A DNA stretch of 13,071 nt from an uncultured Megasphaera sp. (GCF_958350005.1 NZ_CATWFF010000043.1:1-13071); one strand, 5' to 3'. Shown: positions 1 through 7,550, numbered from the stretch's first letter. Translations and numbers: made by a program. The notes: generated by a model from the sequence alone, not told the origin.

Positions 1-128
1 TGTTTAACCTCCGTTTTCAACATGCGACCGGCCAATTAGAAAATCCAATGCGTATTCGCGAAGTCAAAAAGACGATCGCTCGCATCAAAACGGTACAGCG
101 TGAAGCAGAACTGAAAGCGCAAGCGTAA
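1..128 (+). CDS. rpmC: 50S ribosomal protein L29, C-terminal part
   Basis: This is the 3' end of a gene cut by the window edge. The frame beginning at base 3 reads 41 residues to a TAA at 126-128 and contains the L29 hallmarks FNLRFQHATGQLENPMRIRE and a following basic helix. L29 is a small helical hairpin protein of the large subunit, near the peptide exit tunnel. It normally lies between rplP and rpsQ, and rpsQ follows here, which fits the standard S10-spc order. The N-terminal third is outside the window. Confidence 0.95.
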   Translation, partial: FNLRFQHATGQLENPMRIREVKKTIARIKTVQREAELKAQA

Positions 129-150
129 CAACGCAGTGAATTGGAATCTA

Positions 151-159
151 AAAGGAGGT
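151..159 (+). promoter_or_regulatory. Ribosome binding site that fixes the rpsQ start
   Basis: AAAGGAGGT lies 11 bases before the ATG at 171. The same frame is open back to a TTG at 141, but that codon lies upstream of this Shine-Dalgarno sequence and would add ten residues foreign to S17. The ATG at 171 is therefore the start. Confidence 0.85.
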
Positions 160-170
160 CACAAGCACAG

Positions 171-425
171 ATGGAAAGAAATGAACGGAAAATTCGCGTA
201 GGTAAAGTTGTCAGCGATAAAATGGATAAAACCGTTGTTGTTGCTGTTGAATACAAGACGCAGCATAAGCTGTATAAAAAACCGATTATCTCGACAGTAA
301 AGTTCAAAGCACATGATGAAAAGAACGAATGCCATGTCGGCGATATCGTCCGCATTGAAGAAACTCGTCCCCTGTCCAAACAGAAACATTGGCGTGTTGT
401 TACAATCGTAGAAGCAGCTAAATAA
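171..425 (+). CDS. rpsQ: 30S ribosomal protein S17
   Basis: S17 is a primary 16S rRNA-binding protein of the small subunit with an OB-fold. The product is 84 residues, the usual bacterial length. It shows the family pattern: RKIRVGKVVSDKMDKTVVV near the start, a central YKKPI segment, and the signature GDIVRIEETRPLSKQKHWR near residues 56-74. The start is the ATG served by the strong Shine-Dalgarno sequence at 151-159. It lies between rpmC and rplN as in most bacteria. Nothing is unusual in it. Confidence 0.98.
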   Translation: MERNERKIRVGKVVSDKMDKTVVVAVEYKTQHKLYKKPIISTVKFKAHDEKNECHVGDIVRIEETRPLSKQKHWRVVTIVEAAK

Positions 426-452
426 GCTTGAATTAATTTAGGAGGTTTAGCC

Positions 453-821
453 ATGATTCAGCAAGAAACTATGTTGAATGTTGCCGATAACACTGGCGCC
501 AAAAAGATTTTGTGCATTCAAGTCATGGGCGGCTCATATCGTAAATATGGCAACATTGGTGATATCATTACTGCATCTGTAAAAGATGCATCACCCGGTG
601 GCGTTGTCAAGAAAGGCGACGTAGTAAAGGCTGTTATCGTTCGTTCGAAAAAAGGATTGCGCCGCGTTGACGGTTCGTACATCCGTTTTGATGAAAATGC
701 AGCAGTTGTAATCAATAATGATAAAAGCCCGAAAGGCACTCGTATTTTTGGGCCGGTTGCCAGAGAATTGCGTGATAAAGACTTCATGAAGATTATCTCC
801 CTGGCTCCGGAAGTATTATAA
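453..821 (+). CDS. rplN: 50S ribosomal protein L14
   Basis: L14 is a 23S rRNA-binding protein at the subunit interface, contributing to intersubunit bridges. The 122-residue product has the standard length. It begins MIQQETMLNVADNTGAKK and contains the conserved GDIITASVKDASPGG stretch and the C-terminal GTRIFGPVARELR motif. GGAGG at 441-445 precedes the ATG by 7 bases. It sits 27 bases after rpsQ and 18 before rplX in the same transcript. Confidence 0.98.
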   Translation: MIQQETMLNVADNTGAKKILCIQVMGGSYRKYGNIGDIITASVKDASPGGVVKKGDVVKAVIVRSKKGLRRVDGSYIRFDENAAVVINNDKSPKGTRIFGPVARELRDKDFMKIISLAPEVL

Positions 822-839
822 GCGGAGGAGGTGTTCTCA

Positions 840-1157
840 ATGGGTAAAATGCACGTAAAAACAGGCGATACGGTCATCGTAATCGCTGGTAAAGAAAAAG
901 GCAAAAAAGGCAAGGTTATTGCAACATTTCCGAAAAAAGACCGTGTCGTTGTAGAAGGCCTTAACCTGGTTAAGCGCCACACGAAACCTAGCCAGAGCAA
1001 TCCTCAAGGCGGCATTATTACGAAAGAAGCGGCTATTCACGTTTCCAACGTTATGCTCGTAGATCCTGAAAGCGGCAAGCCGACTCGCGTTAAAATGGTT
1101 CAGCAGGCCGATGGTACGAAAGTTCGTACTGCCGTTAAGAGCGGCAAAGCTATCTAA
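840..1157 (+). CDS. rplX: 50S ribosomal protein L24
   Basis: L24 is an assembly-initiator protein of the large subunit near the exit tunnel. The 105-residue product carries a KOW motif near residues 7-33, including GDTVIVIAGKEKGKKGKV, and the conserved NLVKRHTKPSQSNPQGGI segment. A GTG at 831 in the same frame lies inside the GGAGGAGGTG ribosome binding site, so the ATG at 840, eight bases after GGAGG, is the better start. A further ATG at 849 is less well spaced. Confidence 0.97.
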   Translation: MGKMHVKTGDTVIVIAGKEKGKKGKVIATFPKKDRVVVEGLNLVKRHTKPSQSNPQGGIITKEAAIHVSNVMLVDPESGKPTRVKMVQQADGTKVRTAVKSGKAI

Positions 1158-1181
1158 CTTGTAGAAGGGAGGCCCTTGAGA

Positions 1182-1721
1182 GTGTCCAGATTAAAAGATA
1201 AATATTTTTCTGAAGTCGTAAAAGGCTTGCAGGAAAAACATAATTATAAAAATGTAATGCAGGTTCCGAAGCTTACGAAAGTCGTCATCAACATGGCTGT
1301 CGGTGAAGCTGTTACCAACTCCAAAGCGTTGGATGCTGCTGTAAACGACATGACGATCATTTCCGGTCAGAAACCGATCATTACGAAAGCTAAAAAATCC
1401 ATTGCAGCATTTAAAATTCGTGAAGGTATGAACCTTGGCTGCAAAGTAACGCTCCGTGGTGAACGGATGTATGAATTCCTCGATAAACTGATGAATTTGG
1501 CTCTGCCCCGCGTTCGTGACTTCCATGGTGTCAGTGCTACTGGCTTTGATGGCCGCGGCAACTATACACTGGGATTGAAAGAACAGCTCATATTCCCGGA
1601 AATCGAATATGATCAGGTCGATAAAGCACGCGGCATGGACATCACCATCGTTACGACAGCACAGACGGATGAAGAAGGCCGTGACATGCTGAAGCTGATG
1701 GGAATGCCGTTTGAAAAGTAA
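1182..1721 (+). CDS. rplE: 50S ribosomal protein L5
   Basis: L5 binds 5S rRNA and lies in the central protuberance, where it contacts P-site tRNA. The sequence shows the L5 hallmarks VPKLTKVVINMAVGEA, KPIITKAKKSIAAFKIREG, LPRVRDFHGVS and the C-terminal DITIVTTAQTDEEGRDMLK. Starting at the GTG at 1182 gives 179 residues, the typical length. That GTG is nine bases after GAAGGGAGG (1164-1172), whereas the in-frame TTG at 1176 is only three bases from it and is too close. GTG is therefore the preferred start. Confidence 0.97.
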   Translation: MSRLKDKYFSEVVKGLQEKHNYKNVMQVPKLTKVVINMAVGEAVTNSKALDAAVNDMTIISGQKPIITKAKKSIAAFKIREGMNLGCKVTLRGERMYEFLDKLMNLALPRVRDFHGVSATGFDGRGNYTLGLKEQLIFPEIEYDQVDKARGMDITIVTTAQTDEEGRDMLKLMGMPFEK

Positions 1722-1740
1722 TTAAGGAGGATACATATAC

Positions 1741-2010
1741 ATGGCAAAGAAATCTATGCTTGAACGTGAAAAGAAACGTGAAAAAATGGTTGCCCGCTAT
1801 GCCAAGCTTCGCGCTGAATTAAAAGCAAAAGGCGACTATGAAGCGCTTTCCAAGCTGCCGGCCAATGCATCTCCGGTACGCCTGCACAATCGTTGCAAAG
1901 TAACCGGCCGTCCTCACGGTTATATGCGTAAATTTGGCATCTGCCGTATTACATTCCGTGAACTGGCTTATAAAGGACAAATTCCTGGCGTTAAAAAAGC
2001 CAGCTGGTAA
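1741..2010 (+). CDS. rpsN: 30S ribosomal protein S14, long zinc-independent form
   Basis: S14 is a late-assembling protein of the small-subunit head. The 89-residue product has the long insertion (KGDYEALSKLP near residues 30-40) and the conserved ending FRELAYKGQIPGVKKASW. The short form of many Firmicutes has 61 residues and a C-x2-C-x12-C-x2-C zinc site. Here the same spacing reads C52-x2-T55-x12-C68-x2-T71, so the second and fourth ligands are threonine and zinc binding is not expected. Finding this form inside the main operon is noteworthy, because in Bacillus subtilis the operon copy is the zinc form. AAGGAGG lies 8-9 bases before the ATG. Confidence 0.97.
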   Translation: MAKKSMLEREKKREKMVARYAKLRAELKAKGDYEALSKLPANASPVRLHNRCKVTGRPHGYMRKFGICRITFRELAYKGQIPGVKKASW

Positions 2011-2040
2011 ATGTATTTTACGAAGGGAGGTTTTTAGATT

Positions 2041-2433
2041 ATGGCAATGACCGATCCGATTGCGGATATGCTTACGAGAATCCGTAACGCCAATTCGGCA
2101 TATCATGAAAAAGTAGAAATGCCTGCTTCCAAACTGAAAGCCGCTGTGCTGGAAATTTTAAAAGAAGAAGGCTTCGTTAAGAATTATGAATCCGTAAACG
2201 AAGGCAAAACGCTGAAAGTTACGTTAAAATATGGTTCTAATAAAGAAAAAGTAATTACCGGCATTAAGAGAATTTCTAAACCTGGTCTGCGTGTGTACGC
2301 TGGCAAAGAAGAACTGCCGCGCGTTCTCGGCGGTTTGGGAATCGCTGTTATTTCTACGTCTAAAGGTGTTATGAGCGATAAAAAAGCTCGTAAACTTGGT
2401 TTGGGCGGCGAAGTTATCGCATACGTCTGGTAA
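2041..2433 (+). CDS. rpsH: 30S ribosomal protein S8
   Basis: S8 binds 16S rRNA helix 21 in the platform. In E. coli it is the translational repressor of the spc operon. The 130-residue product shows the family features MTDPIADMLTRIRNAN at the start, ISKPGLRVY in the middle and the C-terminal STSKGVMSDKKARKLGLGGE with the final AYVW. GGGAGG at 2025-2030 precedes the ATG at 2041 by ten bases. An internal ATG at 2047 would drop two residues, but the longer start matches relatives that begin MxMTD. Confidence 0.98.
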   Translation: MAMTDPIADMLTRIRNANSAYHEKVEMPASKLKAAVLEILKEEGFVKNYESVNEGKTLKVTLKYGSNKEKVITGIKRISKPGLRVYAGKEELPRVLGGLGIAVISTSKGVMSDKKARKLGLGGEVIAYVW

Positions 2434-2451
2434 ATTTTTGGAGGTGTCAAT

Positions 2452-2994
2452 ATGTCTCGAGTAGGTAGAATGCCTATTGATATCCCGGCAGGCGTAAACG
2501 TCAACCTTAATGGCCAGGTTATTACCGTAAAAGGTCCGAAAGGTGAACTGACACGTACGCTGCACCAGGATATGAAAGTTACAGTTGCTGATAACGTCAT
2601 CACTGTAGAACGTCCGTCTGACGATAAAGATCATCGTGCACTGCACGGTTTGACTCGCGCCCTCATTGCCAATATGGTAAAAGGCGTTACAGAAGGATTT
2701 AAGAAAGAATTGGAAATTGTCGGCGTTGGTTACAGAGCCCAGATGAAAGGCAAAAAACTTGCTTTGACTCTTGGTTTCTCTCATCCCCTGGAACTGGAAG
2801 CACCGCAGGGTGTTACCATTGCATGCCCGAGCGCTACGCAGATCGTAGTTTCCGGTGCTGACAATGAAGTTATTGGTGAATTTGCCGCCAAGATTCGCAA
2901 ATACCGTCTGCCTGAACCGTATAAAGGAAAAGGTATTCGATATGCTGGCGAACATGTTCGTCGTAAAGCCGGTAAAGCTGGCACGAAAAAATAA
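2452..2994 (+). CDS. rplF: 50S ribosomal protein L6
   Basis: L6 is a two-domain protein near the sarcin-ricin loop and factor-binding site of the large subunit. The 180-residue product has the usual length. It starts MSRVGRMPIDIPAGV, has the repeated L6 fold with VGVGYRAQMKGKKLAL between the domains, and ends with the signature PEPYKGKGIRYAGEHVRRK. GGAGGT precedes the ATG. It lies 18 bases after rpsH and shows no anomaly. Confidence 0.98.
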   Translation: MSRVGRMPIDIPAGVNVNLNGQVITVKGPKGELTRTLHQDMKVTVADNVITVERPSDDKDHRALHGLTRALIANMVKGVTEGFKKELEIVGVGYRAQMKGKKLALTLGFSHPLELEAPQGVTIACPSATQIVVSGADNEVIGEFAAKIRKYRLPEPYKGKGIRYAGEHVRRKAGKAGTKK

Positions 2995-3029
2995 GTAACG
3001 TAGCGTGATTATAGAAAGGAGTGAATTCC

Positions 3030-3392
3030 TTGAAATCCAGTAAAAATGCAATTCGTTTAAAACGTCATTGGCGTTTGCGTAAGCACATTAACGGCACGGC
3101 AGAACGTCCCCGTCTGAACGTATTCCGTAGCCTTTCCAATATTTATGCTCAGATTATCGACGATCAGCAGGGCGTAACTTTGGTTTCCGCAAGTTCCTTG
3201 GATAAGGAAATTAAAGCTCAGAACGTGAGCGGCGGTAATGCTGAAGGTGCTAAACTGGTCGGTGCTCTGGTAGCAAAACGTGCTCTTGAAAAGGGCATTA
3301 CGACGGTCGTATTTGACCGCGGCGGTTATATTTATCATGGCCGTGTAGCTACGCTGGCAGAAGCAGCTCGTGAAGCTGGCTTGAAATTCTAA
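3030..3392 (+). CDS. rplR: 50S ribosomal protein L18
   Basis: L18 binds 5S rRNA with L5 and helps form the central protuberance. Starting at the TTG at 3030 gives 120 residues, the common length, beginning MKSSKNAIRLKRHWRLRKHI. The family pattern ERPRLNVFRSLSNIYAQIID and the C-terminal VVFDRGGYIYHGRVATLAEA are clear. AGAAAGGAGTG (3013-3023) is the ribosome binding site. An in-frame GTG at 3021 lies within it and cannot serve well, so the rarer TTG, eight bases after AGGAG, is preferred. Confidence 0.96.
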   Translation: MKSSKNAIRLKRHWRLRKHINGTAERPRLNVFRSLSNIYAQIIDDQQGVTLVSASSLDKEIKAQNVSGGNAEGAKLVGALVAKRALEKGITTVVFDRGGYIYHGRVATLAEAAREAGLKF

Positions 3393-3410
3393 TCAAGGAG
3401 GAAATAACAC

Positions 3411-3911
3411 ATGGCAAAAGTCGACCATGCAGGTCTCGAATTACAAGAAAATGTCGTATTCATTAACCGTGTTGCTAAGGTAGTTAAAGGCGGCCGTCGT
3501 TTTTCCTTCAGTGCATTGGTTGTTGTTGGTGACGGCAACGGCCGAGTAGGCGCAGGATTGGGGAAAGCCGGCGAAGTTCCTGAAGCAATTCGTAAAGGCG
3601 TTGAAGACGCTAAGAAACATTTGGTTTCCGTTTCTTTGAAAAATGGTTCTATTCCCCATCCGGTTACGGGTATTTTCGGAGCAGGTCAGGTATTCCTGAA
3701 ACCGGCTGCTGAAGGTACTGGCGTTATTGCTGGCGGCCCTGTACGTGCCGTATTGGAATTGGCCGGCGTACGCAACATCCTGACGAAATCCATTGGTTCT
3801 TCCAACCCGAACAACATGGTTCAGGCGACGATCGAAGGCTTGAGCCGCTTGAAGGATGTTAATAAAGTGGCTGAACTCCGTGGTAAAACTGTAGAAGAAA
3901 TTTACGGTTAA
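3411..3911 (+). CDS. rpsE: 30S ribosomal protein S5
   Basis: S5 lies at the mRNA entry channel and influences decoding accuracy; spectinomycin resistance maps to its N-terminal loop in other bacteria. The 166-residue product shows the N-terminal double-stranded-RNA-binding fold (VVFINRVAKVVKGGRRFSFS near 15-34, then VGDGNGRVGAGLGKAGEVPE) and the C-terminal domain with VIAGGPVRAVLELAGVRNIL. The loop around residues 22-30 keeps the usual VKGGRR sequence, so there is no visible sign of resistance change. AAGGAGG precedes the ATG by about eight bases. Confidence 0.98.
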   Translation: MAKVDHAGLELQENVVFINRVAKVVKGGRRFSFSALVVVGDGNGRVGAGLGKAGEVPEAIRKGVEDAKKHLVSVSLKNGSIPHPVTGIFGAGQVFLKPAAEGTGVIAGGPVRAVLELAGVRNILTKSIGSSNPNNMVQATIEGLSRLKDVNKVAELRGKTVEEIYG

Positions 3912-3929
3912 TAAGGGAGGATACACAAG

Positions 3930-4109
3930 ATGGCTCAAGTAAAAGTTACGCTCGTAAAGAGTTTGGCAGGTCGTCCTGGCGATCAGCGTGCAACGGTTGC
4001 TGCACTCGGTCTGCATAAGACGAACTCCAGCGTTGTAAAAGAAGTTACCCCGCAGATTAAAGGGATGCTTCATAAAGTAGAACACTTGGTAAAAGTAGAA
4101 GAAATATAA
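3930..4109 (+). CDS. rpmD: 50S ribosomal protein L30
   Basis: This small gene encodes 59 residues beginning MAQVKVTLVKSLAGRPGDQR and containing TVAALGLHKTNSSV, the L30 signature region. L30 is a peripheral large-subunit protein that is absent from some bacteria. AAGGGAGG at 3913-3920 lies nine bases before the ATG at 3930, and the TAA is at 4107-4109. The position between rpsE and rplO is the standard one. Length matches the bacterial family (about 58-60). Confidence 0.97.
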   Translation: MAQVKVTLVKSLAGRPGDQRATVAALGLHKTNSSVVKEVTPQIKGMLHKVEHLVKVEEI

Positions 4110-4115
4110 TATAAT
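4086..4115 (+). promoter_or_regulatory. Possible internal promoter before rplO
   Basis: Two overlapping perfect TATAAT hexamers (4105-4110 and 4110-4115) lie over the end of rpmD and the short gap after it. TTGGTA at 4086-4091, matching four of six bases of the -35 consensus, is 18 bases upstream of the second. This could add transcription for rplO-secY-adk-map. The AT-rich match may also be chance, since no transcription data are available. Confidence 0.3.
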
Positions 4116-4135
4116 ATAGAAGGAGGTGCGCTGAA

Positions 4136-4576
4136 TTGAAACTTCATGAAATGACAATTGTTCCTGGTTCCAAGAAAAAACGTAATCGCGTAGGCCGCGG
4201 TATTGGTTCCGGCAACGGCAAAACTGCCGGCAAAGGCATGAAAGGCCAGCTTTCCCGTAGCGGCGGCGGCAAACGTCCGGGCTTTGAAGGCGGCCAGATG
4301 CCATTGTATCGGTTGCTTCCAAAACGGGGCTTTAAAAATATCTGGGCCAAACAGTATGCAGAAATTAACGTATCTGTATTGAATCGCTTTGAAAACGGCA
4401 CGACTGTTGATCCGGTTGCATTGGTAGAAGCCGGTATTCTTAAAAATGTCTGCGATGGTGTTCGTGTACTCGGCAATGGTGAATTGGAAAAATCCCTTAC
4501 TGTTGTAGCACAGGGCTTCACGAAATCGGCGCAGCAAAAAATTGAAGCAGCTGGTGGTAAAGTAGAGGTGATCTAA
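4136..4576 (+). CDS. rplO: 50S ribosomal protein L15
   Basis: L15 is a large-subunit protein with a long extended N-terminal arm reaching into 23S rRNA. The 146-residue product starts MKLHEMTIVPGSKKKRNRVG and has the Gly/Lys-rich arm (residues about 19-45) and the GFEGGQMPLYRLLPKRGF motif; it ends GGKVEVI as usual for the family. The start is a TTG nine bases after AGGAGG (4121-4126). Only one base separates its stop from the secY start, so the two are probably translationally coupled. Confidence 0.97.
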   Translation: MKLHEMTIVPGSKKKRNRVGRGIGSGNGKTAGKGMKGQLSRSGGGKRPGFEGGQMPLYRLLPKRGFKNIWAKQYAEINVSVLNRFENGTTVDPVALVEAGILKNVCDGVRVLGNGELEKSLTVVAQGFTKSAQQKIEAAGGKVEVI

Positions 4577-4577
4577 G

Positions 4578-5840
4578 GTGTTAGAGAACATCCAGAATGT
4601 GCTGAACGTTCCGGAGTTCCGGAAACGGGCAGTCTTCACCTTAATCATGTTCATCATTTTCAGACTAGGTGTCCATATCCCTGTTCCAGGGGTAGACGCC
4701 TCAGTCATTGAAAATCTCTTCAGCAGCGGCAACTTATTTGGTCTGTTGGATTTGTTTTCCGGCGGTGCTCTGAGCAAGTTTTCTATTCTGGCCATGAGTA
4801 TTACGCCATACATCAACGCGTCCATTATTATGCAGCTGCTTACCTCGGTTGTGCCTACGTTTGAACAGTGGGCAAAAGATAATCAGGACGGCCGTGAAAA
4901 GATTCAGAAAGTTACACGGTACGGAACAGTTGTTCTCGGGTTTATTCAGGCGATTGCCATGAGTTATGCCCTGAAAGTGAACAACGCCCTGATCAATGAC
5001 AGTTGGTTTATGGTACTGATGGTAGCTGTGATTTTGACAGCCGGCACGTGCTTCCTCATGTGGCTTGGCGATCAGATTACAGCCGGCGGTATTGGCAATG
5101 GTATTTCACTGATCATCTTTGCCGGCATCGTTGCCCGGTTCCCAGACGGATGTATGACTGTGTACAAATATGTCCAGGCCGGATCCATTAATATCTTTCA
5201 GGTAGTATTGTTTGCCTTGATTGCGCTCTTCATGATCATCGTGGTCATTGAAGTGACACAGGGACAGAGACGCGTAGCGGTCCAGTATGCAAAGAGGATT
5301 GTCGGACGTAAAATGTACGGCGGTCATTCTACGCATATTCCCTTAAAAGTAAATCAGGCCGGCGTCATTCCCATCATCTTTGCTTCGTCTGTACTGATGT
5401 TTCCGATTACGATTGCACAGTTTGTGCAGAATGAAACAATTCAGTGGATTGCAAGCTGGTTTGCATGGGGCACCGTTACCAATACGGTTGCGTACGCTAT
5501 TCTGATTATTTTCTTCACCTATTTTTATACAGCAATTTCACTGAATATCCCACAGCTTACGGAAAACATGCAGAAGTACGGCGGATTTATTCCTGGGATT
5601 CGTCCCGGTCAGCCAACGGCCATGTATATCGACAAGATCATGACCCGCATTACCTTAGCTGGTGCGTTTTTCTTGGCCTTTATTGCTATTCTGCCGAATT
5701 TCATCGGCTGGATTACAGGCATTGAAGGCGTGTATTTCGGTGGAACGGCGCTGCTTATCGTTGTTGGCGTTGCCATCGATACGATGAAGCAGGCAGAATC
5801 ACTGGTCCTGAATAGACAGTATCAGGGATTTATGAAGTGA
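4578..5840 (+). CDS. secY: Protein translocase subunit SecY
   Basis: SecY is the channel of the Sec translocon in the cytoplasmic membrane, working with SecE, SecG and SecA. The 420-residue product has the ten-helix pattern: helix 1 near 17-36, the plug region after it (about 55-68), helix 2 near 68-90 and helix 4 with GGIGNGISLIIFAG at 170-183. The cytosolic loop QGQRRVAVQYAKR (228-240) and the loop YGGFIPGIRPGQPT (334-347), both used for SecA and ribosome contact, are intact. It starts at a GTG one base after rplO, with GAGGTG 4565-4570 as ribosome binding site. Eighteen bases separate it from adk. Confidence 0.98.
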   Translation: MLENIQNVLNVPEFRKRAVFTLIMFIIFRLGVHIPVPGVDASVIENLFSSGNLFGLLDLFSGGALSKFSILAMSITPYINASIIMQLLTSVVPTFEQWAKDNQDGREKIQKVTRYGTVVLGFIQAIAMSYALKVNNALINDSWFMVLMVAVILTAGTCFLMWLGDQITAGGIGNGISLIIFAGIVARFPDGCMTVYKYVQAGSINIFQVVLFALIALFMIIVVIEVTQGQRRVAVQYAKRIVGRKMYGGHSTHIPLKVNQAGVIPIIFASSVLMFPITIAQFVQNETIQWIASWFAWGTVTNTVAYAILIIFFTYFYTAISLNIPQLTENMQKYGGFIPGIRPGQPTAMYIDKIMTRITLAGAFFLAFIAILPNFIGWITGIEGVYFGGTALLIVVGVAIDTMKQAESLVLNRQYQGFMK

Positions 5841-5857
5841 TAGGGGGTACGAGATAA

Positions 5858-6508
5858 ATGTACATTCTGTTAATGGGGCCTCCCGGTGCCGGCAAAGGCA
5901 CACAGGCCGAACGGTTAATTGAAAAATATGGCATTCCGCAGATTTCCACAGGTGATATGTTCCGGGCAGCTGTAAAGGAACAGACTCCCCTGGGATTGGA
6001 AGCCAAGAAGTACATGGATAACGGCCAGCTCGTTCCGGATGCAGTTACGGTTGGTATTGTCAGAGAACGTCTGGCAAAGGATGACTGCAAAAAAGGATTC
6101 ATTCTTGATGGCTTTCCGCGCACGACATCACAGGCTGTGTCCCTGGACGCTATTTTAAGCGATTTGGGAATTAAACTGGATGGTGTTGTCAACATTTCCG
6201 TTCCTGATGATGAACTCATTAAGCGGACGACAGGTCGCCAGATCTGCCGCTCCTGCGGTGCGACGTACCATGTTTCGTTCAAGCCGTCCAAAGTGCCGGG
6301 AGTCTGCGATAAGTGCGGCGGCGAGCTGTATCAGCGCGATGATGATAAAGTTGAAACCGTAAAAAAACGGCTCGAAGTATATGCTGCTCAGACCAAACCG
6401 CTTATTGATTACTACAAAAACTCGAATTTGTATATTGAAATAGACGGCAAACAGGGAATGGAAAAAGTATTCCAAGATATTGTTGCCAGTCTTGAAAAGA
6501 GAAAATAA
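5858..6508 (+). CDS. adk: Adenylate kinase
   Basis: Adenylate kinase interconverts ATP + AMP and 2 ADP in the cytosol. The 216-residue product has the P-loop GPPGAGKGT at residues 7-15, the AMP-binding segment with STGDMFR (30-36), and DGFPR at 84-88. The lid domain carries C130-x2-C133 and C150-x2-C153, the structural zinc site typical of Gram-positive-type kinases. GGGGG about 11 bases upstream serves as ribosome binding site. Its place between secY and map is common in Firmicutes. Confidence 0.98.
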   Translation: MYILLMGPPGAGKGTQAERLIEKYGIPQISTGDMFRAAVKEQTPLGLEAKKYMDNGQLVPDAVTVGIVRERLAKDDCKKGFILDGFPRTTSQAVSLDAILSDLGIKLDGVVNISVPDDELIKRTTGRQICRSCGATYHVSFKPSKVPGVCDKCGGELYQRDDDKVETVKKRLEVYAAQTKPLIDYYKNSNLYIEIDGKQGMEKVFQDIVASLEKRK

Positions 6509-6510
6509 GA

Positions 6511-7260
6511 ATGATTATTTTAAAATCTAAACGGGAAATTGAGTATATTCGTGAAGCTGGCCGCATTACTGCCAATGCTCTGCAGTTGATGAAAAAGCTG
6601 GCCAAACCGGGTGTTACCACAGGTGAGCTGGATCAGCGATGCGAAGAATACATCCGCAGTTGCGGAGCATTTCCAAGCTGCAAGGGCTATTATGGATTTC
6701 CGGCAACGATTTGTGCAAGTGTGAACGAAGAAGTTGTCCATGGGATTCCTGGCCGCCGCAAGCTGAAAGATGGAGATATAATCAGCATTGATTTAGTAGT
6801 AAACAAAAATGGCTATCATGGAGATTCAACAGTGACCATTCCTGTAGGTCACGTCGATCCGGCGACTCTCCAGCTTCTCAAGGTGACAGAAGAATGTCTC
6901 TATAAGGGCATTGAACAGGCAGTAGTAGGAAATCACTTGGGTGATATCGGCCATGCCGTACAGGCTTATGCCGAATCATTTGGATATGGTGTTGTCCGTG
7001 ATTATGTAGGTCACGGTATTGGCACAGACATGCACGAAGAACCGGAAGTTCCCAATTACGGCATTGCCGGACATGGGGAATTGCTGGAAGCAGGCATGGT
7101 GCTGGCTATTGAACCGATGATCAACATGGGGACAGAACGGGTTAAGCAGCTGAAAAACGGCTGGACTGTCGTTACGCTTGACAAAAAGCCGGCTGCCCAC
7201 TTTGAACATACCGTCGCCATTACGGAAAACGGTCCGGAAATCCTGACTTTGCCGGAATGA
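6511..7260 (+). CDS. map: Methionine aminopeptidase, type I
   Basis: This enzyme removes the N-terminal methionine from nascent proteins. The 249-residue product has the pita-bread fold motifs and all five metal ligands: D94 and D105 (in IDLVV and HGDST), H168 (VGHGIG), E201 (AIEPM) and E232 (FEHTV). H78 in VVHGIPG matches the conserved substrate-contact histidine. There is no N-terminal zinc-finger or SH3-binding extension. The ATG lies two bases after the adk stop with only a weak purine-rich AAAAGAG upstream, so reinitiation after adk is likely. Confidence 0.97.
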   Translation: MIILKSKREIEYIREAGRITANALQLMKKLAKPGVTTGELDQRCEEYIRSCGAFPSCKGYYGFPATICASVNEEVVHGIPGRRKLKDGDIISIDLVVNKNGYHGDSTVTIPVGHVDPATLQLLKVTEECLYKGIEQAVVGNHLGDIGHAVQAYAESFGYGVVRDYVGHGIGTDMHEEPEVPNYGIAGHGELLEAGMVLAIEPMINMGTERVKQLKNGWTVVTLDKKPAAHFEHTVAITENGPEILTLPE

Positions 7261-7550
7261 TGGAGCCCATGGAAATGTCTGTTTACACAGTCGTTAAAAG
7301 TTGTGCAGGCAGAGATAAAAATGGTCTGTACATCGTTGTCGGCAAACTGGATTATCCCTATGTATGGATTGCTGACGGTAGAAAATACAGCTTGGATAAG
7401 CCGAAGAAGAAAAATTGCCGGCATCTCCAGAAAGTGGGAACGAACGTATTCGATAGTGGTGCAGGTTCCCTGAAGCTCAGCAACGAATGGATACGAGCTG
7501 CTGTGAACCAGGCCAGGATGAAATTGACCAGGGAGGATACACATGTCTAA
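7257..7550 (+). CDS. KOW-domain RNA-binding protein, L14e-like
   Basis: The 97-residue product contains a KOW-type segment: YTVVKSCAGRDKNGLYIVVG (about 9-28), then YVWIADGRKYSLDKPKKKN. It resembles the small KOW/L14e-like proteins that many Firmicutes encode between map and infA, thought to bind ribosomal RNA; no precise role is established. The first ATG overlaps the map stop (ATGA). A later ATG at 7275 is nine bases after GGAG (7262-7265) and would start the protein MSVYTVVKS, which may be the true start. The 3' end overlaps infA by eight bases, so it is translationally linked at both ends. Confidence 0.85.
   Translation: MMEPMEMSVYTVVKSCAGRDKNGLYIVVGKLDYPYVWIADGRKYSLDKPKKKNCRHLQKVGTNVFDSGAGSLKLSNEWIRAAVNQARMKLTREDTHV

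Noticed and set aside
17..454. A 145-codon open frame on the - strand over rpsQ
   Set aside because: It covers rpmC and rpsQ on the opposite strand and shows only low-complexity Ser/Cys/Leu composition.
2224..3051. A 275-codon open frame on the - strand
   Set aside because: It lies opposite rpsH and rplF, both certain genes. The translation is rich in Phe, Asn and Ser and matches no known family, which is typical of the antisense of Lys- and Glu-rich genes.
3441..4322. A 293-codon open frame on the - strand
   Set aside because: It is antisense to rpsE, rpmD and rplO, has no credible ribosome binding site and no recognisable domain.
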